NCBI RefSeq assembly: GCF_003815975.1
Contig: NZ_CP033932.1
Coordinates: forward strand, 1,178,001 to 1,242,000
Reading direction: 5' to 3'
From: Chryseobacterium bernardetii
GTDB taxonomy: Bacteria; Bacteroidota; Bacteroidia; Flavobacteriales; Weeksellaceae
DNA length: 64,000 nt
Shown here piece after piece: positions 1 through 10,018 of this stretch. The notes beneath the pieces were generated by a model, which searched no databases, had not been told where the DNA came from, and saw nothing but the letters and a program-made list of their open reading frames with translations. Position numbers and translations under genes: made by a program. Position 1 is the stretch's first letter, and every line of letters begins with the position of its first letter.

Positions 1-16
1 TTCTATTTGATTTTAA

Positions 17-1528
17 TTGAAAAAGCTAATTTTTGTATTGTGTTCTACAGTTTGTATGGCACAAACTAACCAATACACTAAGGTTCTTCTTTCCAAAAAG
101 ACCGGGAAGGAGGTAAGTTCGTATTCTGACGGCTTCGGAATAGCTTATGACCCTGTTTCCAAAAAACAAGGCATTGTAGATACTAAAGGGAATATCACCT
201 TCGAATCATCAGAAAAAGGAGGAATTTTCCATATTTTTAAAAACAGGTTCATTCTTTATTCTGAAGAAGGTGGCAGAAGGAAATCTGCAATTATTGATGA
301 AAAAGGGAATGAACTGGTTCCCTTTGAATATCAGGATTTCAATACTCCCTGGTGGAGCAAAGAACGTATTATTGCTTCCAGGCAGGGAAAAGAAGCTGTT
401 TATGACTACAATGGAAAACTTATTATTCCGGATTCAGATAAGATCCGGTTTGCCGGGAAAGAAGCCTTCTTTGTTTTAAAGGATAAAAAATGGTTCCTGT
501 ACGATTTTGACGGAAAGCAGCTTAGCGAAAGGGAATTTAAAGACGATTACAGCTTTGAAAATGGAAAAGTTCTCATCAGTAATGAAGAAAATCAAAGTGA
601 GATCATAGGGAAAAATGGACAGACTTTGCATCGGCTTTCAAGGAATGTGGTAGATATGAGTGGGTATCCTTATCTGATTACCCAAAATAAAGCAACTGGA
701 AAGTATGGATTGATTGATGTTGAAGACCATATCATTGCTGAAGAAATATATAACGATATCACTCCGGAGTACTTTGGTAAAAAAGAATATATTTATCTCA
801 AAAAAAACAATAAAACAACTGTTTTTTATAAGAAAGACCAAAAGCTTTATCCTAACAGCTTTAAATATCTTTACGCATTATCCAATCATTTTTTTAAAAT
901 TTACGATGATAAATCAGAGCAATCGGGGATTGTAGATTTACAGGGGGATACCGTAATTCCTCTGGAATATGATTTTATTAAAAACTTTACAATATCAGGA
1001 AAGGATTTTATTTATCTTAAAAAAGGAAACGAAGAAAAGCTTTTGGACAAAGAGCTCAAAAATGTACTGAATGAAGGCGATCAGGTTATCGGTTTTTATC
1101 CTGATAATGTGGTTATCAGAAGACAGGATCAATATTACCGTTTTTCAGCCAACAACAAATCTGCGGTTGTACTTAAGGATGTTAAACTGATCAAGAACCA
1201 GGATGTTGAATACTTTACCATCCTGAATGAGTATTCAAAACCGCTTGTCTGTATGAATAATGCTAATCTTTATGGTATTCTGGATGGGAAAGGAACAGAG
1301 ATTGTTCCGTTTTCTTATGAAGATATTATTGCTTTCGAAAACTTTGAAAATGAAATTGTTGTAAAGAAAGATGGAAAATATGGAGTTTTAAATTTTCAGA
1401 ACGAGCCTTTAACTGAAATTATTTATGATAAATATACCTGGATGAAGGAAGTTTTAAAATTGAATAAGGATAAGAAAACAGACTTAATTTATTTCACCAG
1501 GTTTAGAAATGAGATAACGGAACTGTAG
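17..1528 (+). CDS. WG-repeat secreted protein
   Basis: The 503-residue product has a short signal peptide (about residues 1-16, ending CMAQ). It is built from repeated units of the WG type, such as YGLIDVEDHIIAEEIY, SGIVDLQGDTVIPLEY, YGILDGKGTEIVPFSY and YGVLNFQNEP. WG repeats are beta-rich and common in Bacteroidota envelope proteins, where their role is usually unknown; binding or scaffolding is likely. The start is a TTG, because an in-frame TAA directly precedes it and the signal peptide begins there. The upstream promoter lies outside the window. No catalytic motif is visible. Confidence 0.85.
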   Translation: MKKLIFVLCSTVCMAQTNQYTKVLLSKKTGKEVSSYSDGFGIAYDPVSKKQGIVDTKGNITFESSEKGGIFHIFKNRFILYSEEGGRRKSAIIDEKGNELVPFEYQDFNTPWWSKERIIASRQGKEAVYDYNGKLIIPDSDKIRFAGKEAFFVLKDKKWFLYDFDGKQLSEREFKDDYSFENGKVLISNEENQSEIIGKNGQTLHRLSRNVVDMSGYPYLITQNKATGKYGLIDVEDHIIAEEIYNDITPEYFGKKEYIYLKKNNKTTVFYKKDQKLYPNSFKYLYALSNHFFKIYDDKSEQSGIVDLQGDTVIPLEYDFIKNFTISGKDFIYLKKGNEEKLLDKELKNVLNEGDQVIGFYPDNVVIRRQDQYYRFSANNKSAVVLKDVKLIKNQDVEYFTILNEYSKPLVCMNNANLYGILDGKGTEIVPFSYEDIIAFENFENEIVVKKDGKYGVLNFQNEPLTEIIYDKYTWMKEVLKLNKDKKTDLIYFTRFRNEITEL

Positions 1529-1601
1529 TAAAATCATAGAAAAGCAACAAAAAAAAGTTCAGTATTTTCATGTTTTCAATGTGTTGAATAACAATTTATA
1601 A

Positions 1602-1609
1602 TATCTTTG
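1602..1609 (+). promoter_or_regulatory. Promoter -7 element for fabG
   Basis: TATCTTTG matches the Bacteroidota -7 consensus TAnnTTTG. It lies about 90 bases before the fabG start, so the mRNA would have a leader of roughly 80 nt. A TTG lies about 16 bases upstream, slightly closer than the usual -33 spacing. Confidence 0.55.
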
Positions 1610-1700
1610 CAAACCGTTTAATTCTGAAAAAGAATTATAATACTAAGCAAGTCAGCTTTCAATGGCTGAATAAGTTATAAAAAAATAATCGTCAAGAGAT

Positions 1701-2444
1701 ATGAAATTATTAGAAGGAAAGGTAGCACTAATTACCGGAGCTACAAGAGGAATCGGGAAGGGTATTGCTGAAATGTATGCTCAACAGGGAGCTAAAGTAG
1801 CATTTACTTATGCCGGTTCTGTAGACAAAGCTAAAGAATTAGAAGCAGCTTTAAGTTCTGTAACCCAAATTAAAGGTTATCAGTCTGACGCATCAGATTA
1901 TGATGCTGCTCAAAAATTGGTAGAGGAAGTAATGGCGGAGTTTGGGCAGATTGATATTTTAGTAAACAATGCCGGGATTACAAAAGATAACTTATTATTG
2001 AGAATGTCTAAAGAAGACTGGGATCAGGTAATTAAAGTAAACCTTGATTCAGTTTTCAATCTTACAAAAGCGGTTATTAAGCCGATGATGAAAGCCAGAT
2101 CCGGATCTATTATCAATATGACTTCAGTAGTGGGTGTAAAAGGTAATGCAGGGCAGGCTAACTATGCAGCTTCCAAAGCAGGTGTAATCGGGTTTACAAA
2201 ATCTGTGGCATTAGAATTAGGTTCAAGAAATATCAGATGTAATGCTATTGCTCCTGGATTTATTGAAACTGAAATGACAGCTGTACTGGATGAGAAAACA
2301 GTTCAGGGATGGAGAGAAGGTGTTCCTTTGAAAAGAGGAGGGCAGCCGGAAGATATTGCTAATGCCTGTGTATTCTTCGGAAGTGATATGGCATCATACG
2401 TTACTGGTCAGACATTAAATGTAGACGGAGGAATGTTGATGTAA
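1701..2444 (+). CDS. fabG: 3-oxoacyl-ACP reductase FabG
   Basis: NADPH-dependent reductase that converts 3-oxoacyl-ACP to 3-hydroxyacyl-ACP in the type II fatty acid elongation cycle, in the cytoplasm. The 247-residue product is a classical short-chain dehydrogenase: TGATRGIG cofactor motif at residues 12-19, NNAG at 89-92, and catalytic Ser142, Tyr155 and Lys159 (YAASK). Length and the ending VDGGMLM are typical of FabG. It is a single-gene unit with its own promoter and a strong terminator 8 bases after the stop. The iso-branched fatty acids common in this group would be elongated through this enzyme (inference). Confidence 0.95.
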   Translation: MKLLEGKVALITGATRGIGKGIAEMYAQQGAKVAFTYAGSVDKAKELEAALSSVTQIKGYQSDASDYDAAQKLVEEVMAEFGQIDILVNNAGITKDNLLLRMSKEDWDQVIKVNLDSVFNLTKAVIKPMMKARSGSIINMTSVVGVKGNAGQANYAASKAGVIGFTKSVALELGSRNIRCNAIAPGFIETEMTAVLDEKTVQGWREGVPLKRGGQPEDIANACVFFGSDMASYVTGQTLNVDGGMLM

Positions 2445-2451
2445 GAAATAT

Positions 2452-2486
2452 AAAGAGGCTGCACAATACGTGCAGCCTCTTTTTTA
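2452..2486. terminator. Bidirectional terminator between fabG and guaC
   Basis: A perfect 12-bp stem (AAAGAGGCTGCA with TGCAGCCTCTTT) and 7-nt loop are followed by a T run on the plus strand and, read from the minus strand, by a weaker T-containing tract. It separates the convergent fabG and guaC genes. Confidence 0.85.
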
Positions 2487-2525
2487 TTACTGCAAACTTC
2501 TAACTAAAATCTGCAGAAAAAATTA

Positions 2526-3563
2526 TCAGTTAAAGACTTGATTTTCTTGCTCCTGAACCCTGATAAAGGTAGTTCTTTTAGAAAGCTCTTTAAGTTTGGA
2601 TGCTCCTACGTATGTACAGGTAGAGCGTACCCCACCTAGAATATCCTTTACCGTTTCTGAAACCGGACCTTTATACACTACTTTTACGGTTTTTCCTTCC
2701 GAGGCACGGTATTCAGCTACTCCTCCAGAATGTTTATCCATAGCTGTTTTTGAACTCATTCCATAGAATAAACGGTATTTTTTACCATCTTCTTCAATCA
2801 TTTCACCACCACTCTCATCGTGACCGGCAAACATGCCACCTAACATGACGAAATCGGCACCGCCACCAAAAGCCTTGGCAACATCTCCGGGAACCTTACA
2901 GCCTCCATCTGCAATAATGTGACCTCCTAAGCCATGAGCAGCATCAGCGCACTCAATAATGGCAGATAACTGAGGGTATCCAACTCCTGTCTTTACACGG
3001 GTTGTACATACAGAACCGGGGCCTATTCCAACTTTAATAATATCTGCGCCTACCAGAAGAAGTTCTTCTACCATTTCTCCGGTAACTACATTTCCGGCAA
3101 TAATAATCTTATCAGGAAAATTAGCCCTTGCGGTCTTTACAAAATCAACGAAATGCTCAGAATAACCATTGGCAACATCTATACAGAGAAACTCAATTTT
3201 TGGATGCTTTTCAAGGATGAGCCTGATCTTTTCTTCATCCGCTTTTCCGGTACCAGTGCTTAAAGCAATATACTGATGAATACTTTCAGGCTGGTTTTGC
3301 AGGAACTGATCCCACTCTTCAGGAGTATAATGCTTATGGATAGCAGTAATGATCTTTTCTTTAGCCAGTTCAACAGCCATTTCAAAAGTTCCTACAGTGT
3401 CCATATTAGCTGCAATAATGGGTACTCCGCTCCACTTCTTTTTAGTATGTTTAAAGATAAACTCTCTTTCCAGATCTACTTCAGAACGGGATTTTAATGT
3501 AGAACGCTTAGGGCGGAACATTACATCCTTAAACCCTAGTTTTATGTCGTATTCTATGCGCAT
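2526..3563 (-). CDS. guaC: GMP reductase GuaC
   Basis: NADPH-dependent GMP reductase, which deaminates GMP to IMP in purine salvage. The 345-residue product begins [20 protein letters not shown], closely matching gamma-proteobacterial GuaC, and matches it along its length ([32 protein letters not shown] with the catalytic Cys near residue 186, [12 protein letters not shown]). It has no CBS insert, unlike IMP dehydrogenase, and the end [12 protein letters not shown] is GuaC-type. It is divergent from the Lgt-like gene, with 61 bases between the two starts. GuaC is preferred over GuaB because of length and signature. Confidence 0.94.
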   Translation of the reverse strand: MRIEYDIKLGFKDVMFRPKRSTLKSRSEVDLEREFIFKHTKKKWSGVPIIAANMDTVGTFEMAVELAKEKIITAIHKHYTPEEWDQFLQNQPESIHQYIALSTGTGKADEEKIRLILEKHPKIEFLCIDVANGYSEHFVDFVKTARANFPDKIIIAGNVVTGEMVEELLLVGADIIKVGIGPGSVCTTRVKTGVGYPQLSAIIECADAAHGLGGHIIADGGCKVPGDVAKAFGGGADFVMLGGMFAGHDESGGEMIEEDGKKYRLFYGMSSKTAMDKHSGGVAEYRASEGKTVKVVYKGPVSETVKDILGGVRSTCTYVGASKLKELSKRTTFIRVQEQENQVFN

Positions 3564-3624
3564 TTTGTAATTATTTGTCAGAATAAAGGTAGTAAATAAT
3601 CTGAAAAGGATTATTTTTGAAGCA

Positions 3625-4380
3625 ATGGATTTTCCTGTAACCTTTCATATTTTCGGTCAAACCATTCTTGCACATCCTCTTTTTGAGGCGGTTGGAATGT
3701 TTCTGGGCATGAGGTATTATTTTTATCTTAAAAAAAGATCAACGGAGAAGTTAACGTTCAATACTTCCGCAGCAGTTTTGATAGGAGCAACAGCCGGAGC
3801 TTTGTTCGGCTCCAAATTCATTGGGAATCTGGAAAACCCCTACACCATGTTTGAAAACTTCAGCTTTCAGAAATTTTGGTCAAGCAATACCATTGTTGGA
3901 GGGCTGGCTTTTGGGTTACTGGGAGTGGAACTGGCTAAAAAATTAGTCGGACATAAAGAAAGTACGGGAGATCTAATTGTTTTTCCCTTAATGTTAGCTA
4001 TAATTATCGGAAGAATTGGCTGTTTTCTTACAGGAATTCATGAAGAAACTTATGGTATTCCCACAGATTCTGTTTTTGGGATGCACTTGGGAGATCAATA
4101 CTTAAGACATCCTGTTGCTTTGTATGAGATCGTTTTTTTGTTTGGTCTTTGGATGGTATTAAAATATATTCAGAAACAGAAGAAATATCCCTCAGGATTT
4201 CTTTTTCAGATCTTTATGCTAAGTTATTTTATATTCAGATTCTTTTTAGATTTCATTAAACCAAGGGTGGAAATTGCAGGAAATCTGGGTACTATTCAGC
4301 TTACATGTATTTGTGTAATTATTTACTACATTTATACCATTAAAAATATCCAAACCACATATTTAAAATATTCAAGATGA
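3625..4380 (+). CDS. Divergent Lgt-like membrane transferase
   Basis: A 251-residue integral membrane protein of the prolipoprotein diacylglyceryl transferase (Lgt) family, with about seven hydrophobic segments. Lgt moves diacylglycerol from phosphatidylglycerol to lipobox Cys. Conserved marks include GRIG near residue 134, RHPVALYE near 160 and [10 protein letters not shown] near 205, matching the Arg143, Tyr/Glu202 and Arg239 regions of E. coli Lgt. The essential-His segment (HGGLIG in E. coli) here reads TIVGGLAFG, and the Asn of GRxxNF is Cys. It may therefore be a paralogue with another substrate. A TATTTTTG promoter-like element ends 5 bases before the ATG, so the mRNA may be nearly leaderless. 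It overlaps the next gene by 4 bases. Confidence 0.75.
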   Translation: MDFPVTFHIFGQTILAHPLFEAVGMFLGMRYYFYLKKRSTEKLTFNTSAAVLIGATAGALFGSKFIGNLENPYTMFENFSFQKFWSSNTIVGGLAFGLLGVELAKKLVGHKESTGDLIVFPLMLAIIIGRIGCFLTGIHEETYGIPTDSVFGMHLGDQYLRHPVALYEIVFLFGLWMVLKYIQKQKKYPSGFLFQIFMLSYFIFRFFLDFIKPRVEIAGNLGTIQLTCICVIIYYIYTIKNIQTTYLKYSR

Positions 4381-4604
4381 AACCTTTAACACTTTTAGAA
4401 GTTGGTGACCTTACTGGCCTGGTGGTCATGATCATTGGTGCGATGATTATAGGTGCTCTGTTTTTTTCTATTATTGTTACCTTTATTGTGAAGCTGATCT
4501 ATGAAAGTAAGGATAACAGGAAATTCAGCAGAAAACAGTTTATACAGACTCTTGTTATTTGTTTACTGGTCTGTGGATTAATCAGCGGATACATCTGTGG
4601 ATAA
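4377..4604 (+). CDS. Small two-helix membrane protein
   Basis: A 75-residue protein with two transmembrane helices (about residues 14-40 and 54-74) joined by a short basic loop (YESKDNRKFSRKQF). The start overlaps the Lgt-like stop as ATGA, so translation is probably coupled, and the radical SAM gene follows 18 bases later. I do not recognise a family. Its place between a membrane transferase and a radical SAM enzyme suggests an accessory subunit of the same pathway (inference). Confidence 0.7.
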   Translation: MKPLTLLEVGDLTGLVVMIIGAMIIGALFFSIIVTFIVKLIYESKDNRKFSRKQFIQTLVICLLVCGLISGYICG

Positions 4605-4622
4605 GCATTTTAAGAATTAATT

Positions 4623-6026
4623 ATGCCAGTAAGAAACTATACCTATTACGATTATACAATCAGTCTTTGCCCGGAATGTCTGAAAAGGGTAGGAGCGAAG
4701 ATTATTATAGAAGACGAAACCGTTTTCATGACCAAAAGATGTCCGGATCATGGCTTTTTCAAAACAAAAATTGCTTCTGATGTTCATTATTACAAGAATA
4801 TAAGAAACTATAACAAAGCCTCGGAAATGCCTCTTCATTTCGGAACAGATGTGGAATATGGATGTCCCTATGATTGCGGACTTTGTGTAGATCATGAGCA
4901 GCATAGCTGCCTTTCCATCGTAGAAGTTACAGACCGTTGTAACCTTACCTGTCCAACCTGTTATGCCATGTCTTCTCCACATTATGGAAGTCACAGAACT
5001 TTGGAGGAAATTGAAGCAATGTTTGACGTGATTGTCAACAATGAAGGAGAGCCTGATGTTGTTCAGATCAGTGGCGGAGAGCCAACCATCCATCCGGAGT
5101 TTTTCAAAATTATGGATATTGCCAAATCAAAACCCATTAAACATTTGATGCTGAATACCAACGGGATAAGAATTGCCAATGATCCGGGGTTTGCAGAAAA
5201 GCTGGCAACCTATGCTCCTGAATTTGAAGTATATCTTCAGTTTGACTCTTTTAAACCGGAAGTTCTGGAAGATTTCAGAGGAAAAGACCTGACATCTGTA
5301 AGAATGAAAGCTTTGGAAAAACTGAATGAGCTGAATCTTTCTACCACCCTGGTAATTGTTCTTCAAAAAGATAAAAATATTGATGAGATCGGAAAGATCA
5401 TTGAATTTGCTTTAAAACAGAAATGTGTAAGAGGAATTACCTTCCAGCCGGTAGAAATTGCAGGAAGAAACAGGGAAGATTCTGCCCATGAGAAGATCAC
5501 TTTAACTGAAGTAAGACAGGAAATCCTGAATCAGTTTCCGCTTTTAAACTCTGATGATATTATTCCGGTTCCGTGTAATCCGGATGCTTTGGCGATGGGA
5601 TATATCTTAAAGCTTCAGGGAGAAATTATTCCTTTAACAAGGTATATCAATCCTGCCGATCTTTTGAATAATGAATCCAAAAATACCATCGTTTACGAAC
5701 AGGATACAGGCCTCCATATGCAATTACTGGATATCTTCAGTACCGGTATTTCTGTAGATAAAGTAAAACCTAAGGTTAATCAGTTACTTTGCTGTCTTCC
5801 GGAAGTATCTGCCCCGAATCTGGATTATGATAATCTGTTTAGGATTATTATTATGAACTTTATGGATGCCCATGATTTTGATGTAAGAGCAGTGAAGAAA
5901 TCTTGTGTCCATATTGTTAATAAAGACTTGAAATTAATTCCGTTTGAAACCATGAACCTTTTCTACCGTGATGATAAGAAAAGCTATTTAGAAGAACTAA
6001 GGAAGGAAGATAAAGTGCTGTTTTAA
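4623..6026 (+). CDS. Tes/MSS-like radical SAM enzyme
   Basis: A 467-residue radical SAM protein rich in metal-binding cysteines. A rubredoxin-like pair lies at Cys16/Cys19 with Cys40 and HG. A second set is Cys81, Cys85, Cys88 and Cys96. The SAM-binding cluster motif CNLTCPTC uses Cys106, 110 and 113, and GGEP follows near residue 150. Further Cys lie in LLCCLPE and KKSC near the C-terminus. This layout resembles the MJ0619 family, which includes the archaeal tetraether lipid synthase (Tes) and the bacterial membrane-spanning-lipid synthases. Those enzymes join lipid chains at unactivated carbons. Together with an Lgt-like gene, this suggests lipid modification. The substrate is unknown. Confidence 0.8.
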   Translation: MPVRNYTYYDYTISLCPECLKRVGAKIIIEDETVFMTKRCPDHGFFKTKIASDVHYYKNIRNYNKASEMPLHFGTDVEYGCPYDCGLCVDHEQHSCLSIVEVTDRCNLTCPTCYAMSSPHYGSHRTLEEIEAMFDVIVNNEGEPDVVQISGGEPTIHPEFFKIMDIAKSKPIKHLMLNTNGIRIANDPGFAEKLATYAPEFEVYLQFDSFKPEVLEDFRGKDLTSVRMKALEKLNELNLSTTLVIVLQKDKNIDEIGKIIEFALKQKCVRGITFQPVEIAGRNREDSAHEKITLTEVRQEILNQFPLLNSDDIIPVPCNPDALAMGYILKLQGEIIPLTRYINPADLLNNESKNTIVYEQDTGLHMQLLDIFSTGISVDKVKPKVNQLLCCLPEVSAPNLDYDNLFRIIIMNFMDAHDFDVRAVKKSCVHIVNKDLKLIPFETMNLFYRDDKKSYLEELRKEDKVLF

Positions 6027-6033
6027 GCATAAT

Positions 6034-6118
6034 TATCTGTGCTCATCTGCGAAAATCTGTGGTTAATCAGAGAATTTAATTTTCCCACAGATGACACAGA
6101 TCTTCACAGATGATTACG
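6034..6118. repeat. Degenerate ATCTGTG intergenic repeats
   Basis: Two opposite-facing runs built on ATCTG(T/C)G units: about 6034-6062 on the plus strand and 6084-6118 on the minus strand. Similar ATCTGTG/ATCTGCG runs are common between genes of Chryseobacterium and Flavobacterium. No protein is encoded here. Confidence 0.5.
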
Positions 6119-6171
6119 TATAAATGAAATCTGAGTTATCTGCCCTATCTATCTGCGAGAGATAAAAAAGC

Positions 6172-6204
6172 AAAAGCGTGAAATGAAATTTCACGCTTTT
6201 CTAT
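6172..6204. terminator. Bidirectional terminator, radical SAM / surE
   Basis: A perfect 13-bp stem (AAAAGCGTGAAAT / ATTTCACGCTTTT) with a GAA loop and T- or A-rich flanks on both sides. It serves the convergent radical SAM and surE genes. Confidence 0.85.
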
Positions 6205-6219
6205 TTTTAAATAACAGTA

Positions 6220-7008
6220 TTATTTAGACTCTTTTACAGTGTCAAAAACCATGACTTCTTCCAACGTTTTCATGTATTCATACGCAGTAAGGTCAAACTT
6301 TACGGGAACTATAGAAATGTATCCGTTAGCAAGAGCTGTTTCATCAGCATCTTCAGAATCATCCATATTGTTGAAGTAACCAGTTAGCCAGTAATACTTT
6401 TTCCCATGTGGGTTTATCCTTTCATCAAAGCTTTCTTCCCATTTCGCGTGGGCCTGTTTGCAGACTTTTACCCCTTTTATTTCAGATGCAGGAAGCTTAG
6501 GAATGTTCACATTCAGAACAATTCCTTTCGGCATTGGGTTTTCAAGAGTTCTTCTTACAATATTCTGAATAAACTCTTTAGCTTGGGTAAAATCTGCTTC
6601 CCAACTGAAATCCAGCAATGAGAAGCCAATGGCGGGAATTCCTTCCACTCCTGCTTCTACAGCAGCAGACATGGTTCCTGAATAAATTACATTAATAGAC
6701 GAATTAGCACCATGATTAATCCCTGAAACCACAATGTCAGGTCTCCTTTTCAGAATTTTATCAAGGGCCATTTTTACGCAGTCTACTGGCGTTCCACTGC
6801 AGGAATAATCTGTTTGCGGACCATCAAGGGTAACTTCTTCGTAGCTTAGCGTAGAATTAATGGTGATAGCGTGGCCTTTACCACTTTGGGGAGAGTTAGG
6901 GGCTACCACCACTACTTCTCCGATTTCGTTCATAAAACTGATCAAATTTCTGATACCGGGTGCTGTAATTCCATCATCATTAGTAACCAGAATAAGCGGT
7001 CTTTCCAT
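6220..7008 (-). CDS. surE: 5'/3'-nucleotidase SurE
   Basis: Metal-dependent phosphatase that removes 5'- or 3'-phosphate from nucleoside monophosphates, linked to stationary-phase survival and stress. The 262-residue product begins MERPLILVTNDDGITAPGI, with the NDDG metal site at residues 9-12. SurE motifs SGTPVDCVKMAL, SGINHGANSS and YSGTMSAAVEA follow. Length is typical. It stands alone on the minus strand with a strong shared terminator. No pcm or nlpD partner gene is nearby, unlike in Proteobacteria. Confidence 0.94.
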   Translation of the reverse strand: MERPLILVTNDDGITAPGIRNLISFMNEIGEVVVVAPNSPQSGKGHAITINSTLSYEEVTLDGPQTDYSCSGTPVDCVKMALDKILKRRPDIVVSGINHGANSSINVIYSGTMSAAVEAGVEGIPAIGFSLLDFSWEADFTQAKEFIQNIVRRTLENPMPKGIVLNVNIPKLPASEIKGVKVCKQAHAKWEESFDERINPHGKKYYWLTGYFNNMDDSEDADETALANGYISIVPVKFDLTAYEYMKTLEEVMVFDTVKESK

Positions 7009-7323
7009 ATATTATCTTAATTTTTTATACAAATGCAGTACAATCTGTTCATTTGAGAATTGAACACAGAGAACTTTTCAACACATCAAATGTAGTTAAA
7101 AATAAGACGCAATAAAACACAATAACTATGATTGGCTGATTAAATTTAATCAACAAACAATCTGTATTTTAGGTAGAAAAGAAAACTGGGTACCGGAAGA
7201 AAAAAGTTTTGAAGATTAAATTTACATTTGAAGTTAACATAAATCTTTCCTCATTTCAATGATCCAGCATTGAAATTAAAGATAAGATATCAACATCATT
7301 ATCAGTTATTATTCATTTTTTAA
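7009..7323. other. Non-coding gap with a hairpin
   Basis: No credible gene is visible in these 315 bases. It holds the upstream region of surE and, at 7253-7276, a perfect 9-bp inverted repeat (ATTTCAATG / CATTGAAAT, 6-nt loop). The hairpin lacks a T run on either strand, so it is not a clear terminator. Confidence 0.4.
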
Positions 7324-7832
<509 letters not shown>

Positions 7833-9962
7833 ATGTGGAAAAATTTCAAACTGAATAAATTTTTACTCCTAATTCCATTAACCAGTCTAATGTTTTGCTT
7901 CAACTCGCCGAAGAACGATGATGAAAAGATGCAGACAATAATGGTGAGCGTAAAAAACACTCTTTCTTACCTGCATTATAGTCCGAAGCCTATCAATGAT
8001 GCCTACTCAAAAGATGTTTATAAGCACTATTTCGAATTGGTAGATCCTGCCAAAAGATACTTCCTGCAGTCTGATATGGATGAATTCAGCAAGCATGAAA
8101 CCAAGCTTGACGACTATATCAATCAGGGTGATCTGAGTTTCTATAAACTTACGATTGACAGGCTTTACCAAAGAGTGGACGAGATCGATAAGATTACTCA
8201 GGACATTTTCAGCAAGCCCATTAACCTTCAGGAAGAAGAAACCCTTACCCTGGAGCCAAAACTTAAAAAAGTACCTGCCAATAAGCAGGAACAGTATAAC
8301 GAATGGAAAAAGTTCATCAAATACAACATCCTTCAGGAAGTTGAATCAATGAACAGTAAAGAAGAAGCTCAGAAAGAGAAGAAAGATTCTGTTCAGAAGT
8401 ACAAATTAAATGATACCATCAAGCTGAAAATCCTTACTCAGGATGAGAAGATCAAAAAAGCAACGGATGAGGTAAAAGACCTTGTGAAAGAAACCTTCAC
8501 AAGATTCAAAAAGAGAAAGAAAATGGATTGGTTTACTGTGTATATGAATGCCTATACCGAAGTATTTGATCCGCACACCAACTACTATTCTCCAAAAGAT
8601 AAGGAAGACTTTGATACTCAGTTTACCGGAAAAGTGATTGGTATCGGAGCCTTGATTCAGGAGAAAAAAGGGAACCTTTATCTTGGAGCCCTCACTATTG
8701 GCGCTCCGGCATGGAAATCCAAGCAGCTTTCTGAAGGAGATAAGATCCTGAAAGTAAAATCTAAACCAAAGGATGATGCTGTAAATGTAGTAGGAATGCT
8801 TTCTGATGAAGCCGTAAGATTAATCAGAGGAGAAAAAGGAACTCCTGTTACTTTAACGGTTCAGAAAAAAGACGGAACAATTAAGGATGTAACTATGATC
8901 CGTGAAGAGGTTGCCATTGAAGATACTTTTGCAAGAAGTATTGTTGTAAATGCTCCTAATGGTAAGAAATACGGATTTATCAATCTTCCAAGCTTTAACG
9001 CAGATTTTGAAAACTCAAAAGGAAGAAATGCTTCTGATGATATTAAAAATGAGATTATTAAACTTAAAGCTCAGAATATAGAAGGAATTATTCTTGACCT
9101 TAGAAACAATGGTGGTGGATCGCTAACGGAAGTAGGGGATATTATGGGGCTTTTCATGGATGCCGGACCTTATGTACAGGTGAAAGACGGAAACGGAAAA
9201 ATACAGACCCTGAAGAATAAATATGAAACTCCGATCTGGACCGGTCCGCTTGTGATTATGCAGAACGAACTTTCTGCTTCAGCTTCTGAGATCTTGGCAG
9301 GTGTAATGCAGGATTATGGAAGAGCAATGGTGATCGGTTCTCCACAGTCTTTTGGAAAAGGAACCGTTCAAACTTTTGTTGACCTGAACAGATTCCTGAA
9401 TACTGAAGATGATTTCGGATCTTTAAAACTGACGATTCAGAAGTTCTATAGAATTACAGGGGAATCTACACAGAGAAAAGGAATTGTTTCAGATATTCAG
9501 ATGAAAGATTTCTTTACATATGCAGAAGTAGGAGAGCGTTATGACGATTTTGCTTTGGCTTGGGATAAAATTCCGGCTACTAAATTTGAAAAACTGAACT
9601 ACTTTAATATTCAGGCTCTTGAAAAAGCAAGCGCAGACAGAATGGCTAAGAATAAAAACTACCAGCTTCTGCTAGAATCTGCCCAATGGAGAGAAAAGCT
9701 GGATAAAGAGGAAACCATTACGCTGAACATCAATAAATTCAATGATGTGATGAAACACAGAAAATCTCAGATTGAGAAATTCAAAGTACTGACTAAATTT
9801 GAGAACGGATTGCTGTTTATCATGTATCCAAGTGAGATTGAAAGAGAGAAAAAAGATGAAGCTTTCAAAAAGAAATCCGAAATGTGGATCAAGAATCTTA
9901 AAAAAGACCTTTATCTGCAGGAAGCAATGAATATTGTATCAGATATGGGAGTTAAATCATAA
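7833..9962 (+). CDS. prc: Tail-specific protease Prc (S41)
   Basis: Periplasmic carboxy-terminal processing protease that degrades or trims envelope proteins, including peptidoglycan-remodelling enzymes in other bacteria. The 709-residue product has an N-terminal hydrophobic export signal (residues 8-24, ending MFCFNS; a Cys is present but the lipobox is poor). A helical N-terminal domain follows, then a PDZ domain near residues 260-360 and the S41 core with NELSASASEI (nucleophile Ser) and QSFGKGTVQ (catalytic Lys), then a helical C-terminal domain. Length fits Prc/Tsp rather than short CtpA. A strong terminator follows 8 bases after the stop. Confidence 0.92.
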   Translation: MWKNFKLNKFLLLIPLTSLMFCFNSPKNDDEKMQTIMVSVKNTLSYLHYSPKPINDAYSKDVYKHYFELVDPAKRYFLQSDMDEFSKHETKLDDYINQGDLSFYKLTIDRLYQRVDEIDKITQDIFSKPINLQEEETLTLEPKLKKVPANKQEQYNEWKKFIKYNILQEVESMNSKEEAQKEKKDSVQKYKLNDTIKLKILTQDEKIKKATDEVKDLVKETFTRFKKRKKMDWFTVYMNAYTEVFDPHTNYYSPKDKEDFDTQFTGKVIGIGALIQEKKGNLYLGALTIGAPAWKSKQLSEGDKILKVKSKPKDDAVNVVGMLSDEAVRLIRGEKGTPVTLTVQKKDGTIKDVTMIREEVAIEDTFARSIVVNAPNGKKYGFINLPSFNADFENSKGRNASDDIKNEIIKLKAQNIEGIILDLRNNGGGSLTEVGDIMGLFMDAGPYVQVKDGNGKIQTLKNKYETPIWTGPLVIMQNELSASASEILAGVMQDYGRAMVIGSPQSFGKGTVQTFVDLNRFLNTEDDFGSLKLTIQKFYRITGESTQRKGIVSDIQMKDFFTYAEVGERYDDFALAWDKIPATKFEKLNYFNIQALEKASADRMAKNKNYQLLLESAQWREKLDKEETITLNINKFNDVMKHRKSQIEKFKVLTKFENGLLFIMYPSEIEREKKDEAFKKKSEMWIKNLKKDLYLQEAMNIVSDMGVKS

Positions 9963-9970
9963 AACATAAA

Positions 9971-10000
9971 AAAACCGATAATGAAAATTATCGGTTTTTT
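9971..10000 (+). terminator. Terminator after the Prc gene
   Basis: Perfect 12-bp stem AAAACCGATAAT / ATTATCGGTTTT with GAAA loop and a T run. The A-rich left arm also makes it usable for the convergent SOD gene. Confidence 0.85.
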
Positions 10001-10018
10001 TATTGTGTAAAATGCTAA

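Noticed and set aside
4617..5093. 158-codon frame antisense to the radical SAM gene
   Set aside because: Shadow of a well-supported gene with metal-binding motifs on the plus strand.
4623..6026. Radical SAM enzyme as maturase for the peptide array at 58.4-59.0 kb
   Set aside because: It is over 50 kb away, lacks a SPASM-type or RRE domain and has the Tes-like Cys layout, which points to lipid chemistry.
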